Notes: generated from the sequence alone by a model not told the origin. Numbered from the stretch's first letter, positions 1 through 14,480 are shown. The stretch: 64,000 nt of DNA from Gymnogyps californianus (GCF_018139145.2 NC_059478.1:7316001-7380000); one strand, 5' to 3'. Program-made: numbers and translations.

Positions 1-556
1 GGCTTTGCCTCCTGTGCTGTCCTTTAACAGCCACACTGGGGATCCTTGTTAGGGGCAGGAAGCAAGAGCCAGGCACGGGGCAGGGATGCCCCAAGACCCC
101 GCAGGCAGAGACCCAGAGCGCTGTGGAGGGCTGGCTGCAAGGTGGCTTGTTTCAATCTTTGGATAGAAAATTGGATTTCTCAGCAGGGCAAGTTTCTTTC
201 CTCTGTGACAAGACCGAAAGAAACATTTTTCAATCAAAAACCCCAACAAACAATCTGCTTCCAAAAGAAGTGATTTTCACACACACACCCTCAATAAGAT
301 CCAAGACTTCCACAGAAGAGAGGGACTTTGTGCAGCCCCACACGCAGCCTGCCAGAGGGATGTTTCTCTGATCCGGTGTAAAGGGAAAGCTCTGGCACGA
401 CGGGAAGCCTGCCTGTCCAGCACCCACCCAGAGACCTTTCCCATCATCTGTCCATCACCCCGCAGAGATGCACCAGGGCCATCTACCCCCAGTCCCCAAG
501 TGCCCACCAGCACTCAGAATTGAGCCACTGTTTTGAGACAAATCCACTCTTGCACG

Positions 557-634
557 ACATTTTCCTTCCACCTGCTTGAGTCGCACCTCGCCCCCCCACA
601 TTTTTCCTTCCACCTGCTTGAGTCGCACCTCGCT
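557..634. repeat. Two-copy tandem duplication, 42-bp period
   Basis: A segment of about 35 bp containing 'ccttccacctgcttgagtcg' occurs twice in direct orientation with a 42-bp period. The copies differ mainly by one extra T, and a run of seven C lies between them. It has no visible coding role. Confidence 0.8.
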
Positions 635-814
635 ACCATCCCAGCCCGCTTGTCCCTTGCCCTCAGGCTGGATGAGAGGGCTGTGCCCTCGCCGAGCGGC
701 CGTGGGGCAGAGTGGGAGCAGAGCCGGCTCCATGGCCAGTTCAGCCCCTGCAGCACTGGAACAGGGAGGTGTGAGCAATGAAGCAGCTTTGCGTTTTAAG
801 CACCAATCGTGCTG

Positions 815-935
815 AGATTTAGTAGTACCATTAATTCTTACCGACCACATGGGATCTCAGCGGCTTTAATTCCATGCTAATGAAGTTTTAGTGGGGAATT
901 ATTTTTATTGATCTACCCAGAGTAAAGAGCTGATT
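815..935. promoter_or_regulatory. AT-rich patch resembling a conserved non-coding element
   Basis: This patch stands out from GC-richer surroundings and holds several TAAT/ATTA homeodomain-like cores, including 'ccattaattc' and 'gctaatgaag'. No ORF or repeat explains it. The regulatory role is inference from composition and motif density only. Confidence 0.2.
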
Positions 936-2444
936 TTAGCCCAGCTCTGCCAGCACCCCCTTCCCCATCCCTCTTTTCTTTCTTCCAGCTTCTCCCCTTC
1001 CAGAAAGGAGAGAGGAAAGAAGACAAAACAGCTCTGAGCTCCTTAAAAAGGTTGGCAGTCCCAAGCAGTAAGTGGATTACTTTATTGATTTTTAGCAGAT
1101 CTGGGTTAGTGAGCGCTTAGTGCTGCAGAGCACATGCACACATTGAGCAACTCCAAGGAAACCTCTCCAGGCCCTTTCCTCAGGCAAAGCAAGCATCAGG
1201 CAATTCATTTAGGGGACCACCATGGGTTTTGGGTATGGGGAAGCTCCAGCCCCGTACCCAAACCAGTCTGTGACAGACTCCAGGAACCAGCCCAGTCTTT
1301 CTTAAGAAGTACTGCAGGACTGTACAGAGGCAGCCCCTCAATTTCTACTAGAAATAGCACAAGTCACCACTTCAAATTATTGAATGCTTTTTATTTCCCC
1401 CCTGCCCTTGTTATGCAAAAGGAGAAGACATTATGACTGCCACTGTTACTTTAGGAAGGAAAACCATTGCCATGCCGCACCCAGATGGGACTCGGTGCTG
1501 CTGACTGCCATCCAGCAGCCGCACCTTGGGTGGCATCGGTCAGAGCGGGACTCCCGACAAAGCAGTAATAATTCAAGCCAACTGAGATGCTAACATTGCC
1601 TTGGGGCCCCTGACTTGCTCACCTCCCAGTTAGTTTTCCAAGGCCATTGTACTGCAGCCAATATTTCTGCAGTGTGTTGGAACAGCATCTCAAAGACCTC
1701 CCAGTACTACTCCACCAAGTCTTTTGAGATGCTGGTCTCTGGAGCCAGACCCTAAATATGTGAAGGCCTAAAGTGGAATCATCTTATCCCACCCTGCCCC
1801 AGAACCAGGAAAGCTCGAGATTAAATATGGTCCCTTTTCCTTGCACATTGGATTGAACGAGGAAAACCCCAAACATGGCCGAGAATCCCATCAGTCCCCC
1901 GTCCCATCTCTGTTTAAAGGCAGAGGCATTCTATGGTCACGCATGTGGCAACAGCATATGCAAATAAAAAGGTTGCAGCCCTCATAACCCTACAGCTGCA
2001 CATGCATCTTCCTCCTGACACACTCTTTCGGAGCTACAGAGTCCCAGAGAAAACCCACTGCCCGTGGGGTGCTGGCATTACAGCTGGGGCTCCCTTCACA
2101 TGGCTAGTGAGGTGCAACAGGGGCTACCAGGCTGAGTGCCCCAGGAGCCAAAATGCCCATTCCCCTCCCTCCTTGCCTCCGAGGGAGGACACACGGACAC
2201 CAGGTGACATGCTCAGGGCCAAACAGGAAGTCAGTGGTGGAGCAGAGACTTGAAACTGGGTTTCTCCAGGCTAACTGATGGACTGACCCAACCTCATCTA
2301 TCTGCTGTGCTGGTTGGCATTGGCCTGGGACAGGCAAAAGTTGCCAAAACCAAGGTGCCCCCTGTGATTCCCTGGAGATGGAGAGGGAGATACTGCATCA
2401 GCCCTTCCCCACCCAGCCCGGCCCTTTCTCACCGCTGTCTCTTG

Positions 2445-2850
2445 TAAAGCAATAACCACAGACACCCAGCTAATGAAATTAGCCCCAGAGCCCCACCAGG
2501 CTAATGCAATTACCAGCAGCAGCATATTCAAGCAGCAGCAGCAGCACCACAAACACATCTGCAGTAACACAGCCTGCCCTCTCCTTCTCCCCAGGCCTTC
2601 CCCATCTCCCCCCCCAGCCCCACGGCTGCCACCCAATGTGGGTTCCCTCCCCAGGGTCTGGAGGGCATGGGCCACCATCCCCAGTGCCAGGCTGCTCCAG
2701 GGAGGGCACTGCCTACCTTGCAGAAAGCACCGTCCCATGCAGCCAAGAGCAGCCTCTGAGGGCAGATAATTCCCAGCCTGTTTAAACCTTGGGAGACCTG
2801 CAATTACCAGCACCGTAATGAGGCCCTCGACACTAATCAGCAGTGTCACC
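2445..2850. promoter_or_regulatory. TAAT/caatta-rich candidate regulatory patch with a short CAG run
   Basis: This patch contains repeated 'gctaatg', 'caattaccag' and 'cactaatcag' words, with 'caattaccagca' present twice (about 2507 and 2801). A CAG-rich stretch runs from about 2513 to 2546. Long antisense frames here are artefacts of that triplet run. The pattern resembles developmental enhancers, but no conservation can be tested from a single sequence. Confidence 0.22.
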
Positions 2851-5800
2851 GAATCCTCTTACGCCTGCCTAAGCGCCTCCAGCAGCTTTGCTGGTTGCAG
2901 GGCCCAGCTGCCCACTCCTCCAGGGAATTACCTCCCCAGGCAGGCATCAGTGGTGGCACAGGCACATTTTGACACAGATGCAGGTGAGACACTCGCAGGC
3001 ACTGGTGCCAGATGACAGGGTGACAGAGATACTTGAGCAAGGCCTCTGCCCAGCCCAGAGGGCACCTGGGACCAAGCCCGCACTGGAGATGCACTAGAGT
3101 GGACAAACATCGCAAAATTACTAGAGGAGACATTTTAATGCTAATGCTTCCTATTTGAGATGCAAAGGGCTGGTTTACATCTGTCCATTTCTGAATATGA
3201 AGTGTCATCTATACCATCAAGCCAAGCTCATTCTCTGGGATGCTCCAAGAAACTTTTCAGCCCCTAACTGCGGATGGCAGGTGACCCCGTCTCGCTCCGC
3301 TCCTCTGCGCTGGCACTCATTCACGGGGCAACAGGCAGCTCCCTCCGCACATCCGTTCTGACTCACGCATTCTGCTCCAACAATGCACTTTTTAATATCA
3401 TGCGAGGAGCAAAAACAACAGGTCCACTATAATGCCGAGATATCCTGAGGCAGAAAATCCATTCGGAGCCCAGCTAGAGAGAGTCAAGTCAATTAGACAC
3501 TTTCTGGGGCGTCAAGCTGCCAACAATCCCGGCCTTTGTAACAGCGAAGAATCACTGCCTATGTGCTTCCCGGCGACTCCCCCTTGCCAGAGCAGAAAGG
3601 TCAGCAGCGGTAGCGTCATGGAAAAGCATGCAGCAAAGTATTCCTGGGAAGGTGGATCCAAAAAAATATCCATTTGGACCCTCTGGAAAATATTTTTTTT
3701 GTCAAAAGCATCCATTGCTTTGGGTTGGGTTCGCAGGGGAATAAGCAAGCCCATAATACAGGAGATTTGTGCTACACCACATAGAGGTTTGGGCACGCAT
3801 TGTATCGAGAAGCAATGGTTCGGTCAACAGAGTGCTAGCTCAGGCTTTGGGAGCTCGTGGCTCCCTGCCTGCTTTCAGACAAGTCACTCCACCTTTTTAG
3901 CTTTGCTGGAATAAAGATCAGAGAGACAAAAAAGGAACCGCAACACTGCAACTGGGAGAGTCACGCATCCCTCTGCACTTCAAGGTAAGCACCTGACTTC
4001 TCTTGTCAGTGGTGCAAGGCAGCAAACTGGGCTATAAAACCAGGATTCCAGGTTGGATGAGGACCGAATGAAGCCAGGATTTCTAGGGGCAAGTGCTAAA
4101 GTCACTCAGATCCAAAGGCAGGTCTCTGACCAAAAGGCCCTCATGTCCAGAGGAGATTTTGGTGGGAAATGAACACTCAGCTCTTAACAAAGTCCACTCT
4201 GATGTGTCGTTTGGCATTCAGCAAGGGGCTTTCAAAGGGCAGGTGAAGAAAAGGTTCACTTGATACCTCCTTGATACCACCCTGCAAGCAAACTTTCTAA
4301 TCAGAGTGCCAGAGGACCTACAGGTTGTCATTTAAATGCAAGCCTCTCTTTAACCCTGCTGTACACACAATGTGAAGCTGAGATTTCTGCAAAATGCCTG
4401 AAAATGGCTAGGTTACCTTCCTTCAAAGAAAACTACTCCCTGAAGACCAAGATTTCCTCATCTCCTGAAAAAGCGTTCTCAGAGAAACCTTAGAAGACAC
4501 AGCCCATGCAACTGCCTGCAATTTTGCCGTTTTCCCACAACCACCGTTTCTCAGAGGGAATACTTCAACAGAAGATGCTTCCTTGACCAGGTTAAGCCTG
4601 CATTTTTTGCTTGTAGGCACAGGGACTCAAAAAAAAACCCACAAACCCAACCCCCTCAGTAACAAAATCCCTACAGATTTCAGGGCTTCTCTGACTACCC
4701 AGAAACAAACTACCTAAGTGAAACTCAGTCCCCCCACCTATCTCTGCAGAACTCCTGGAAAACTTTCAAAAAGCCTTTTTTTTTTTTCTTCCCCTGGATC
4801 CTGCTCCATTCTTCATTCTCTTTCGCTGGCAAACCCAGATTTTTGTGAGCAGACTATGTTCCCCTCCTTGGCAAGGGCCTGAGCTGGGTGGCACACAGCT
4901 GACAGGGGACAGCTCAGCCACACAAGGTGTCTGCTGGACCTTGCATTTGTTGATGGCCACCAGAGCTCAGCACAGGGTGGGGAAGGTCTTGCCACAGCAC
5001 TGCCCTGCACAAGGCCACAAAGGGCTCCCACCCGCATCCCCCACGGCAGATGCCACAGCCTCCTGTGCAGCTGGGGGCTTTGCTTGCTGCTCTCACTCTG
5101 TGCATCTCCACATTCGTGCTTTTACATTTCCTCCTGCTTCAGCAAGGGCAAAACTCCAGAGACAACCTGTCAATCTCCATCACATCCGGCTACCTCAGAT
5201 GGTCTATTTATACCAGACAGGCAAATGTGGATATCTTGGAGTTCAAGGTAACAGGGGTTATTTCTGCTCTGAGTAGCTCCTTTCTCAGGGGAGGAAGGCT
5301 TGGAGGCATCCAAGAGGAACAGCTTCACATCAGGGGCTAGCACCGGTACCTTCATGGCTGAGGGCACAGTAGCCATCACCAGCCACAGCCCGGTCTGGTC
5401 CCCAAGGTGCCAGCCACAGCAGCCAGGCCCCAAAGCCCAGAAGGCTGATATCTATCATAAGACACCTCAACCCAGGCCCCTCTGTATCCTGCCATGGGAG
5501 AGGGGAGATCAGCATGTACCTTTGGATTTCTAACCCATGCTCTCTCCAAGCAAGCAAGGCCACAGCTTCAAGCCTGCTCACACAGGGTTTCTCCATTGAG
5601 CATTGCCTGGATCGGGTGCAAGCATCTGACTGCACACTGTCACCTTAATGCCACAGTGAGGGCTCCAGCTTTCCCTGAGTCACTCCTGTCTCTCCTGCGC
5701 TTTTATGATCTGCTCTTTGGCACCCAGTGTATCTGATTCAGGATAAAGCCTGCCTTGTCAAGTTGGCCTATTACTACCGTTTAAAAAGATCTGAAGAAGG

Positions 5801-8800
5801 AGAAGGCATTTACACCAGATTAGCACTTTGCGTCACATAGCCACAGAGCTTGTGATCTGGACCAAGGGCCCAAAAGCCACAGCTACCATATCGCCAAGGC
5901 GCAGCTTCAGTCACCACTTCTCAGCCAGCTGTCTTCATGGTTTAGTCCTTGCTCCAGTCAACGAGGCATTTTCCATAAGCCAGGGTAGGATGGTGGGGCT
6001 GCTGCCCCTTTCATAGGATGCCTGCAGCTCCTCAGGAGCCAGGCAGCTCACCTGGATCCCACCTCCACTTCACTTCTGCCACTGGCTCATTAACCCTTTT
6101 TCAGTAGATTTTAGCCTGTCCATTGGGTCCTCTGAGAGCAGGGAAGGAAATCAAATACAGCTAAAACCCAAGTGTGCCTGCATGAAAGAGGGAGAGGCAG
6201 GTTTCTCAATGCTTTGCTGTCACCTCTAATGCACGAAGATCTCATCTGTTTCTGTAATGACATGATCTTCCTGGGGATGGCTCTCCTGAACTCCACTGAG
6301 TTTCAAGCGAGTCTTGGAACAAGTTTCCATTGCTCCAAATACTCTGATCCAGCAATCCTGACCTAGCACTATTAGCACAGCAACGCTGCACACTGCAAGC
6401 CCCCAGCTCCCACCTATAATGCCTTTGAGTCACCAGGGGAAAAAACCACACAACACCACTCCCCCCCCCGCAACCAACAAACCAGACCACATCTTTGCCC
6501 AGAGGCACACCCTGTTCGATGCTATGCTGCAGAGACAAGCCTATGCAGCCTCTCCACAAACACCAGATCCAGAGACACAGCCTAGGCATGGCAATTGGAA
6601 GAAATGAAGCACAATCAGATCTTGCTGCCCAAACACGAGGCACAAAATGCATTTAAGATGAGCTGAAGCCCAAAGATACCCTTCATTAATCAGCAGTAAA
6701 AAAAGGTGGGAGAAGGGTGATACGAAGACCTCGCCTTAGCCCTCACTGCCTCTGCCTCCACTGGTGGCTCAGACAACTCCACTCTTGACAGTCTGGGTCT
6801 GTCCCCTAAGTCATGCAGACTTCCACTTCACAGAAAACCAACAGGTTCATTTTGCGATCATCTCTTTACAGATCCAGCCAACATCAGTTCAAGACTCTGC
6901 CAGGCCGGTCTGTTTGACATTCAGGGGACTGAGCCATCTCTGTGCCTTGCCCGGACAGATACACACATCTCTCATCTGTTCTAGCGGCTGTCCTTCCCCT
7001 GGGACTCACCTTCCGGTGGCAGCTGAAGGGAGACAAACACAACATGAAACTCAGCCAAAATGTTCTCCCACGAGATCGGTTCCTCTCAATGTTTCCCTGC
7101 AGAAACTGTTTAAAACCCTTCGTGTCCCTGTGCAGCCGAGGGGCAGGTAAGGAGCCAGCTAAAGTGAGCATCCCTTTCCTCATCAATGCCCTCCATTGCC
7201 TGTCAAACATATTCTCCTCTCAAAATCCACATGCTCCCCTGTACCAAATGGGAAACCCACTGGTATTTAAAGCCATGGGAGCATGACAAAATTCTCTGTG
7301 CCCCAAAGAAAGGAACAGCCCTGGATCAAGACAAGCACAGACCACACCACACAGAGCCAAGACAGCACAGCAGTGAGGAGCAAGCACGTGAAGAATTTGC
7401 AGGGATGTGGAATGACATTTGCTGGCACTGTCAAATATCTGCTCTCTGCCCCCCAACCTCTTCCCAGTAGAAAGAGAGAGAAAGAAGTGAGCAGCTGCCC
7501 ACAGCCACATGTTTTGGCCCCGTCCTTTCGAGCCTCTCAGCAGAAGGAGCAGCCTCTGCACAGCAGAAGCAGAGAAAGGACGTGGGATGATGCAGGCACG
7601 GCAATGCATGCTCGAGTACTGGCACTGCGCTGATGTGCACGGACATAAGTCAGCTTATTAAAGCAAGCCCTGAAGATCCCAGAGCAGCTTCTGCAACACA
7701 GAGCTGTCTCCTCTGCTAGCGAGACGTATCCCAGTTGCAAAATCTGGAGCCCAGTCCCTTTTCAGGTCTTAAGCTTTCCAGACCAGCAGCACAGCCCCAA
7801 AGACTAATCTATACCAGTAAATTCACAAGCCCCAGGGCATGGTCCCAGGGTCTGTCCTGCTGGTTGTAAACACAGTCCCTGGCACTTCCCATCAGATAGT
7901 TCCCAAGCACGGTTTGGGAGTCAGCACAGGCCAAGGGTTGTTCCCACAGGGTACTTTGGACATTTAAGAGCCAAGCCATACCCACACAAATCCGTCTCCT
8001 CTGGCTTATTTCATTAATGAGGCTTTTAAATCATACCTATCCACTAAATCCTGCAGCCCTGGAGCCTAAAATCCAGGGCAGCAAAAACTCAACACTTCAA
8101 GCATCCCAGAAATTGTGCAAGACACATCCCTCAGCGCCCCAAGTACTTCTCTGAATCCCCCTGGGCACCTGTGCCAGGTGGGAAGCTTTCCAGGAAGGCT
8201 GCTCCCGCAAGACACGGGCTACTTCAAGCTCCGGCAAGCAGAGCAGACCCAGGAGACACGTTTACATGCTATGCATTGGCACACATAACCTCTAACCTAG
8301 GATGACACAGCAGCAAGGGAAGATGAGTATTGATGAACCCTTGGTCAGGTGAAACGGAAGAGCTAAAACAGTTGAGGGCCTCAGCTGACACCAATGGACA
8401 CAGCTCCCTGACAAACAAAACCATCCCATTTGGAATACCCAAGAGCTGCCCCAGTGCCTCTTTCTGGCTGGAAACCAAGCTATCGGTGCAGGCTGGCTCG
8501 CAGGACCCTGAGCAAGCAGACTCAAAAGCAGCATCTCTGTCAAGGCTCTCCACCTCTCCTGGTCCCCTAGGAAGATGTATCTTTCTGTGTATTCCCATCA
8601 CCTCCAGGCAACAAACTCCCAAATCTTCCCCATCATCTGTAACCCTCCTTGGAGAATAGCCTTGCTCATGTCTCTGCTGAGCACCTTGCACAGCCATTCC
8701 CTCCGAGCGGCCATGTTCCTGGCCTTTGTAACAAGTCACCAATAACAAAAAGGTCATTTACTTCCATCAGCGTGTATGTGGCAGTGAACAGGGCCAGGGC

Positions 8801-10329
8801 TGCCAGAGAACAGCCAGGCAAGGGCCAGCCAGTGCTCTGCAGGGATGTCCATGCAGATATCACTACAGATTTTGGGGGCAGCTGCTCTTGGACCTGCACG
8901 GTTATCACTGATGGAAGATGCTGAACAGTTCAGGGCAGAGGCTGCCGGGAGGTACCTGCTGGAGGAATGACACTCGAGCACACTGCTCCTACCTCCCCTG
9001 TAAGCATCCATCATTTGCAAGATGGACCATTGGCCTGGCTCCATCTGGCTGCCTTTTACACCCACGGGATGCTCTCACCCAAGCCACACAGCTCTGGCCT
9101 ACCCCAAGTCCAAGTCCTAGCTTACACACAGGGGGGTAAAAAAAAAAAAATATATATATAAAATCACAGACCCAGGTTCAAACCCCAGAATCACTTTTTT
9201 GGGTCTGATGAGGAAGGCAGCGAGGACACAAGGATGCTCGATGCAAGATGTGATGCGATCACTCCCTGCCATCCCAGGCTCTAAAGGGCACTTGGCTCCC
9301 CAGCCACCTACCCCATCCCCAGCTGAGCAAGCACAGCCGCCCCTGGGGCACCTGCAGCCCTGTGCGTGCAGCCAGAGACGGATGGCTTCCCGGCCAGCAC
9401 ATCAGCCCTCCCCACGGGCTGACTCTCTGCACGAGCTATCTGTGAGCGGCAGGGATCATCGCCCAGCACAGAAAGAGGGCTGAGCTCTTCCCAGCTCCCT
9501 CCGCACCATGGGTCAGCAGGGCTCAGACCCACATGCGTGATGCGGGGGCAAGGCTGGCCAGGCCTGCCGAGTGGGACAGGCAGTTTTGCATCTCAAGTGC
9601 CCAAGGTGCTGGTGCAACTGTGGAGGAGCCCGTGCTGCCCAGGTGGTGACCTGCCAGGGGACAGGTCTGCAAATGCACCCCCTTCTCCCTCAGCAGGACT
9701 CAGTGCCCTGTTTCCCCGCCCAGAGCATTTGGAGGGGGAAGTATTCACCTGCTCCAGGGTCACTCTGTGCTTCTGTGGCCATATATCCCTAAGAAAACTC
9801 ATCCTAAAGGATGTGGCAGGCCCAGCCTGCCTGCAAGCTGCCATCCCCCAAATGCAACCCCATTGCCTGGCTTGAAAACCTGCCCCAAGCGCCCTGCTGT
9901 CCCCTCCTCGCCTCGTGTATGCCTTTAACAGTTTGCTGGATCACCCATTGCAACTAAAATAACAAAGCTACAAAAGAAGAGGGCAAACAAACGCGATATT
10001 CTGCAGCAATTAGGGCTAAACAGGGGAAAGGGGAGCGGGGAATGAATGGACAATGGGGAGGGTAGGGACGTGGCAGCCCGGGCCCCGGCAGGCTGCGCAC
10101 GAACTGTCCTCGGGAGGCCAGGTCCGAGCCAGGGAGCAGCGAGCTGTATGTAAGGAAACGCAGGGAGATGAAAAGGGTTATTTAAACAAGCACTGGGCAG
10201 TCCCCACGGGGCCTCCCTGTCCACTCGGTTTCATCACAGAGTGTCCAGGGAAGAGCGGCTCCTGCTTTCCCCCCTCACCAAGTCCTTTCAGGTGGCGGGG
10301 GGACGCTGGCAAGCTGCGGTGGGGTCTGC

Positions 10330-10440
10330 TTAGAAAGGAAGGAATCCATTAATCTCCCTGGTAATTACTGCCACATATGGATTTGCACAATTACACTCTG
10401 TTAATTGGTTATTACAGGCAAGCCAGACTGATTGGGCAGA
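10330..10440. promoter_or_regulatory. Homeodomain-core cluster, candidate enhancer
   Basis: Within about 110 bp there are 'ccattaatct', 'ggtaattact', 'gcacaattaca' and 'tgttaattggttattac', a dense cluster of TAAT/ATTA cores inside GC-richer DNA. No coding frame or repeat explains it. Confidence 0.25.
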
Positions 10441-13400
10441 ACGGCTGGGCTTTAACCCCTTCGCTGCCCCCGGGGCCAGCCAGACACCAAGGCAGCCTTC
10501 CTCCCAAAACACTGCTGCATCCTCCTGTAACCTTGCTGGCTCCTATGCCAAGGACCAGCAAGCATAGCCCCCAGCACCCAGCCCGAAGCATCTTTGCTCT
10601 GATGCCTTCCTTTCAGCTGGGGATCCCAAGGAGACGGACCCAAGGGGAAGGAAGGAGTGAGCCTGCACCTCAAAACAGCCAAACTCTCCAGCCGATTTCA
10701 TCTGCTCTGGGTTTGCAGCAGACGCACCACGTACTCCCCAGGGTGCTGAGGGACTGCAAACTCAGATCTTGTTTGTTTTTAGAAGGAGATCCAGATTCCT
10801 TGTGCACTTCGACTTCATGCCCTCAAGCCCAGCAGGGTTGGTGCCAACGAGAGGAGAATCCACCCCCAAGTCTCCCTCGGCCTCTGAATGCAGCTTCTCC
10901 GACTAGATTTGCAGTGTAATGCTTCTCTTCCTCAAAGCACTGAAAACAGAGGCTTTACTCTAGTAATAAATGTATTTATATAACTACAGTAATATAAGCT
11001 CTACCAAAAAGTACAGATAAAGCCCTTGTAAAACTCCAGACGGCATAGGACTTCTGCCAGTTGGGTGTGGAGGCAGCCCAGCCTCCCCACACCACAGCCG
11101 CCACCTCCGACACCCCTCGCAGGTAACGGGCCATCCAAGTCCTGGCCCCAAAACGTCTCGTTCAGGATCCAACAATGTTTCTGGAGAAAGCTCAGAAGAG
11201 GCAGGCCAAGGCGAGAGCGATTTCTGCCAGAATCGTGTCAAAGGCTTCCTGTTAAAAAGCCGTAACAAGAAAGCACACAAGAGCGGTGCAGAAAACCCAC
11301 AGGGCAGCAGGGCCCATCTGAGGAGAGAGCTGTGCTCAGCAGCCACCGACATCAAGGACAGAGCAGGCATCAGCATCCTGGCACATCAGAGCCACCACGC
11401 TGCTGCTTGGCTTTTTCAAGCTCACGCCTACGTGATGCTCCTCCACAAGAGAGGGCACAGAGAAGCCTACTCCAGACAGTTCACATCACCAAGCTAGAGA
11501 AGACCTTACACGTTGTTGCTTGCAGGGCACAGCAATGCACCGCTACACCAGTCTGTGCCTCCCCATCCCGGCACATTCAGTTTTGCTCTCATTTGTTGCA
11601 TTATTGCAGCTTCTCAGAGACTTCCTCTCTGCCCTCATTGCCACACACGTGGATGAGCCTTGAGATAGCACCCTGCTGCCCCATCCTCTCCCTTCCCTAA
11701 GGGCAGCCCAGCACCCCTCCCCAGAGAGGCAGCACCTGCTTGGCAGTAGGATATTGCTCAGCACAAGCAAGGGACTTAAGGGAAGAGCGGAGCGGAGCAG
11801 AGCCAGGCATCGCACAAGGCACGTGGCGAGGACTTTCAGCTCAACTTCTGCATCACCCCAGCAAGCTACTGCAGCAGAAGCAAGGAGAGAAACCAAGCAG
11901 GATCACAGCAAGATAAGAGAAATATAACTCCAAACCACCCTCTAGCCTCATCCTCTGGGTAAAAAAGCCCTTGGGCAGCCTACCTTGGGTTTTCAGCTGA
12001 AGGAGATCAAGAGGAGACTCAAAACACTTGCAACAAACACCCACCCACCCTTTCCTCTACTGCTATTACTGCAATAATGCCTGCTACAACACTCTAGGTC
12101 TAGCCTAGGAGAAACCTCCTTCTCATCAGCTAACTAAAGGGCTTTTACTGTTCCCTCTCTGCTACAAGGAGTAGGCCCAGCAGTAAAAGTCTTCTCCCTA
12201 GAAGGTCACTGGAGTTACATGAAAGTTGCAGTAGGATCTGTTCCTGTTGTTTCAGTCACCTGTGATTTCCCAGCTCCCTGACCGGGATTTCAATTTCTAT
12301 TGAAATACAGAAATTTCTTTCTCATGCAAAAGCCAGCTCCAAGCTCACCACCTGAAGGGGACCATCTCGTCCATTGTAAAGGCAGCGTCTCCCAGCTCCC
12401 CGCGAGTGTTTTCAGGCATGCGTGAGCTTGTCTTTGAGGAAGAGAAAGGCAGGCTGGCCCTGCACCCATGAAAGGTTGCTGATCCCTCCTGTAAACCAAT
12501 TGTCTCTGCAAAGCTCAGAATGAATCTTCAGAGCTGTCAAAGGGAAGATCGGGCCGAACCTGCAACCGTACTTAAAAAGGTCAGGTGGGGAAAGTCAGGA
12601 TGGGAAGGATGCTCGCTTTATTGACAGATGCAGAGTGGAAGGGGCTAACCTGTGAGTACCTGCAAGCTGGTTTTGGCAGCACACGCTAGACTTCAACTCT
12701 GGGCTCTGTTGGCTGCAGCTGGTGACAAATCCTGTGTGGATCACTTCCAGAGAACAGAGTCTGGGGACTAAGCCTGAAACTGTGACTGAGGCTGAGCACC
12801 AGTCAGAGCTCTTGTGCAGCCTTCCTTCATCCTGAGGCATGAGAGCAGGCTGGTGGGATGGATGCCTTTCTGGCTCTTGTGACCCAGATCAGCTTCTTCG
12901 ATCTCTGAGACTAGAACATAATTTTCTCTCTGTCTTTCACTTACATGCATACCTATTTGTTCAGGTTTCTGTAGGAAATGGAGCTGTCAGCATCCAGGCA
13001 TTTGCTAGCAGTTTCTCATGTATAAAGTGAATCACTCCAGTAAAAAGCCAGGGAATCTTCCAAAACTGATGGAATTTGACCCAAACTCCCTTCTCCCTGG
13101 GAGCACTTTAGAGTCCAGATATGTTGCAGTTTTGGAGTACTTGTAAAAAATAAATAAATAGAATTTTAAAACATTACAATGATTCCTCAATGCCCCAAGT
13201 AGCTACAACAGGGGTTCTGCCCACACAAAAATGTACCGGGGATGTCTTACAGCCCTGCGTCCCCTCCCCACTTGCGTGGCACGACAGACACCTCGCTAGA
13301 ACCGCACGGGGTTCGTGAGGGGAGCTGTATGTCGGCGCTATCAGCAGGCACAAGCCTCAGTGGCTTTTCCAAAATGCTTTAAAGTTCCTGCCTAGCTCTC

Positions 13401-13974
13401 AGTCCTGCCTTTTGCCAAAGTCTCCTTCCCCTTAGCCTGGCTCAGGGGAAGGATTTAAACCCACAGGCTCTTTGTCTGCCTCACAGGTGGTCCAAGCCCA
13501 GATCACAGGAGGGATTTGCCAGCCCCTTGCCACGCTCAGAGCTAGTATCAGCTCAGTGAGTCCCGGACACCAGCAAGTATGCCTTTGGGGCAGACATTAG
13601 CAATGGTAGGTGATAACGGACCCTGCTGTGCCCCACAGGCTGCCAACACACACTAAGGACAGCCATGGTCTGTGCAGCTGAGGGAAGGGAGGCAGAGAGA
13701 AGGGGAAAGCAACTTGTCTTTCCCCAAGCCAGAGCCAGCAAATGCCTACCCACTGCCGGCTACCTTGTCATCGCAGCATGCTGCCTGCCTGTTTGCACTC
13801 AGTTAACATCTCCTGGCCTTTTGGGAGCAATCCTTGCCCTCTCTGCAGTCCCGCCAGCCCTCTCATCTGCCCAAGACAGGTGGGTTTCAGTTCCCAGGGT
13901 CTGGCCCCTGGTACAAAGGTTACTTTGCGTCCGACCAGATCAAATCCAGCGTTGTGCCACTGGTTTACCTGATA

Positions 13975-14480
13975 TACAGGAATAAGACAAATAGTGTATC
14001 TATCTGCTGATGCTAATTAAACTTGATATTGATATGGAAATGTGACATGTTTACTAAGAAAGCAGCAAGAGAAGTTGCTGTTTTAAATTTTATGTGACTT
14101 GGAAATATATAAAGGCAAGTAAATCTATTCCTTTTGGTCAGAATATTCCTATACATATATTACAAAGAGCTCGTATACAGCAGAGGTAGTGAAACACATT
14201 GGGTCAGGCCAAAACACAAACCAGGTTCAAAGGGATCTGAAATTAATTAGACCATTATGGCATTTTCCCAGTGGAATTCTTTCTCTCTCTCTCTCTGTAC
14301 GTACACACACACATATTTAATATATTTGACAAAATCAATATTTATCCAGGGAGAGCTTCAGTTTTTGGAGAAACATCACTTTGTTAAAAGCAGTATTCTC
14401 ATGGAAAATTCTTGACTAGCTTTACATGTAACTTCCACCTGTCCTTTATTAACCGTTATGAGCTGATCCCCAGAACTCCA
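13975..14480. other. AT-rich island in the GC-richer left arm
   Basis: This stretch is markedly AT-rich compared with both flanks and contains 'gctaattaaacttgatattg'-type words and a CT/CA microsatellite. It is followed at about 14,530-14,550 by a pyrimidine tract ending in 'ccgttgcag' that looks like a 3' splice site, but no matching donor or coding exon could be paired with it. Confidence 0.3.
14279..14315. repeat. CT/CA compound microsatellite
   Basis: A run of CT dinucleotides is followed after 'gtacgt' by a run of CA dinucleotides. It is a simple sequence repeat. Confidence 0.85.

Noticed and set aside
2298..2849. 183-codon minus-strand open frame
   Set aside because: Created by a CAG/CTG-rich stretch and biased composition (runs of Cys and Leu); not protein-like.
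3432..3914. 160-codon plus-strand open frame
   Set aside because: No recognisable domain, no paired splice sites and no repeat or family match; a length that can occur by chance in GC-moderate DNA.
9140..9200. B-box-like 'ggttcaaacccc' after a poly(A)/TA run, suggesting a tRNA or SINE
   Set aside because: No A box at the right distance and no cloverleaf; probably chance.
10377..10919. 180-codon plus-strand frame
   Set aside because: Starts inside an AT-rich enhancer-like patch and reads Pro/Ser/Gln-rich sequence typical of non-coding GC-rich DNA.
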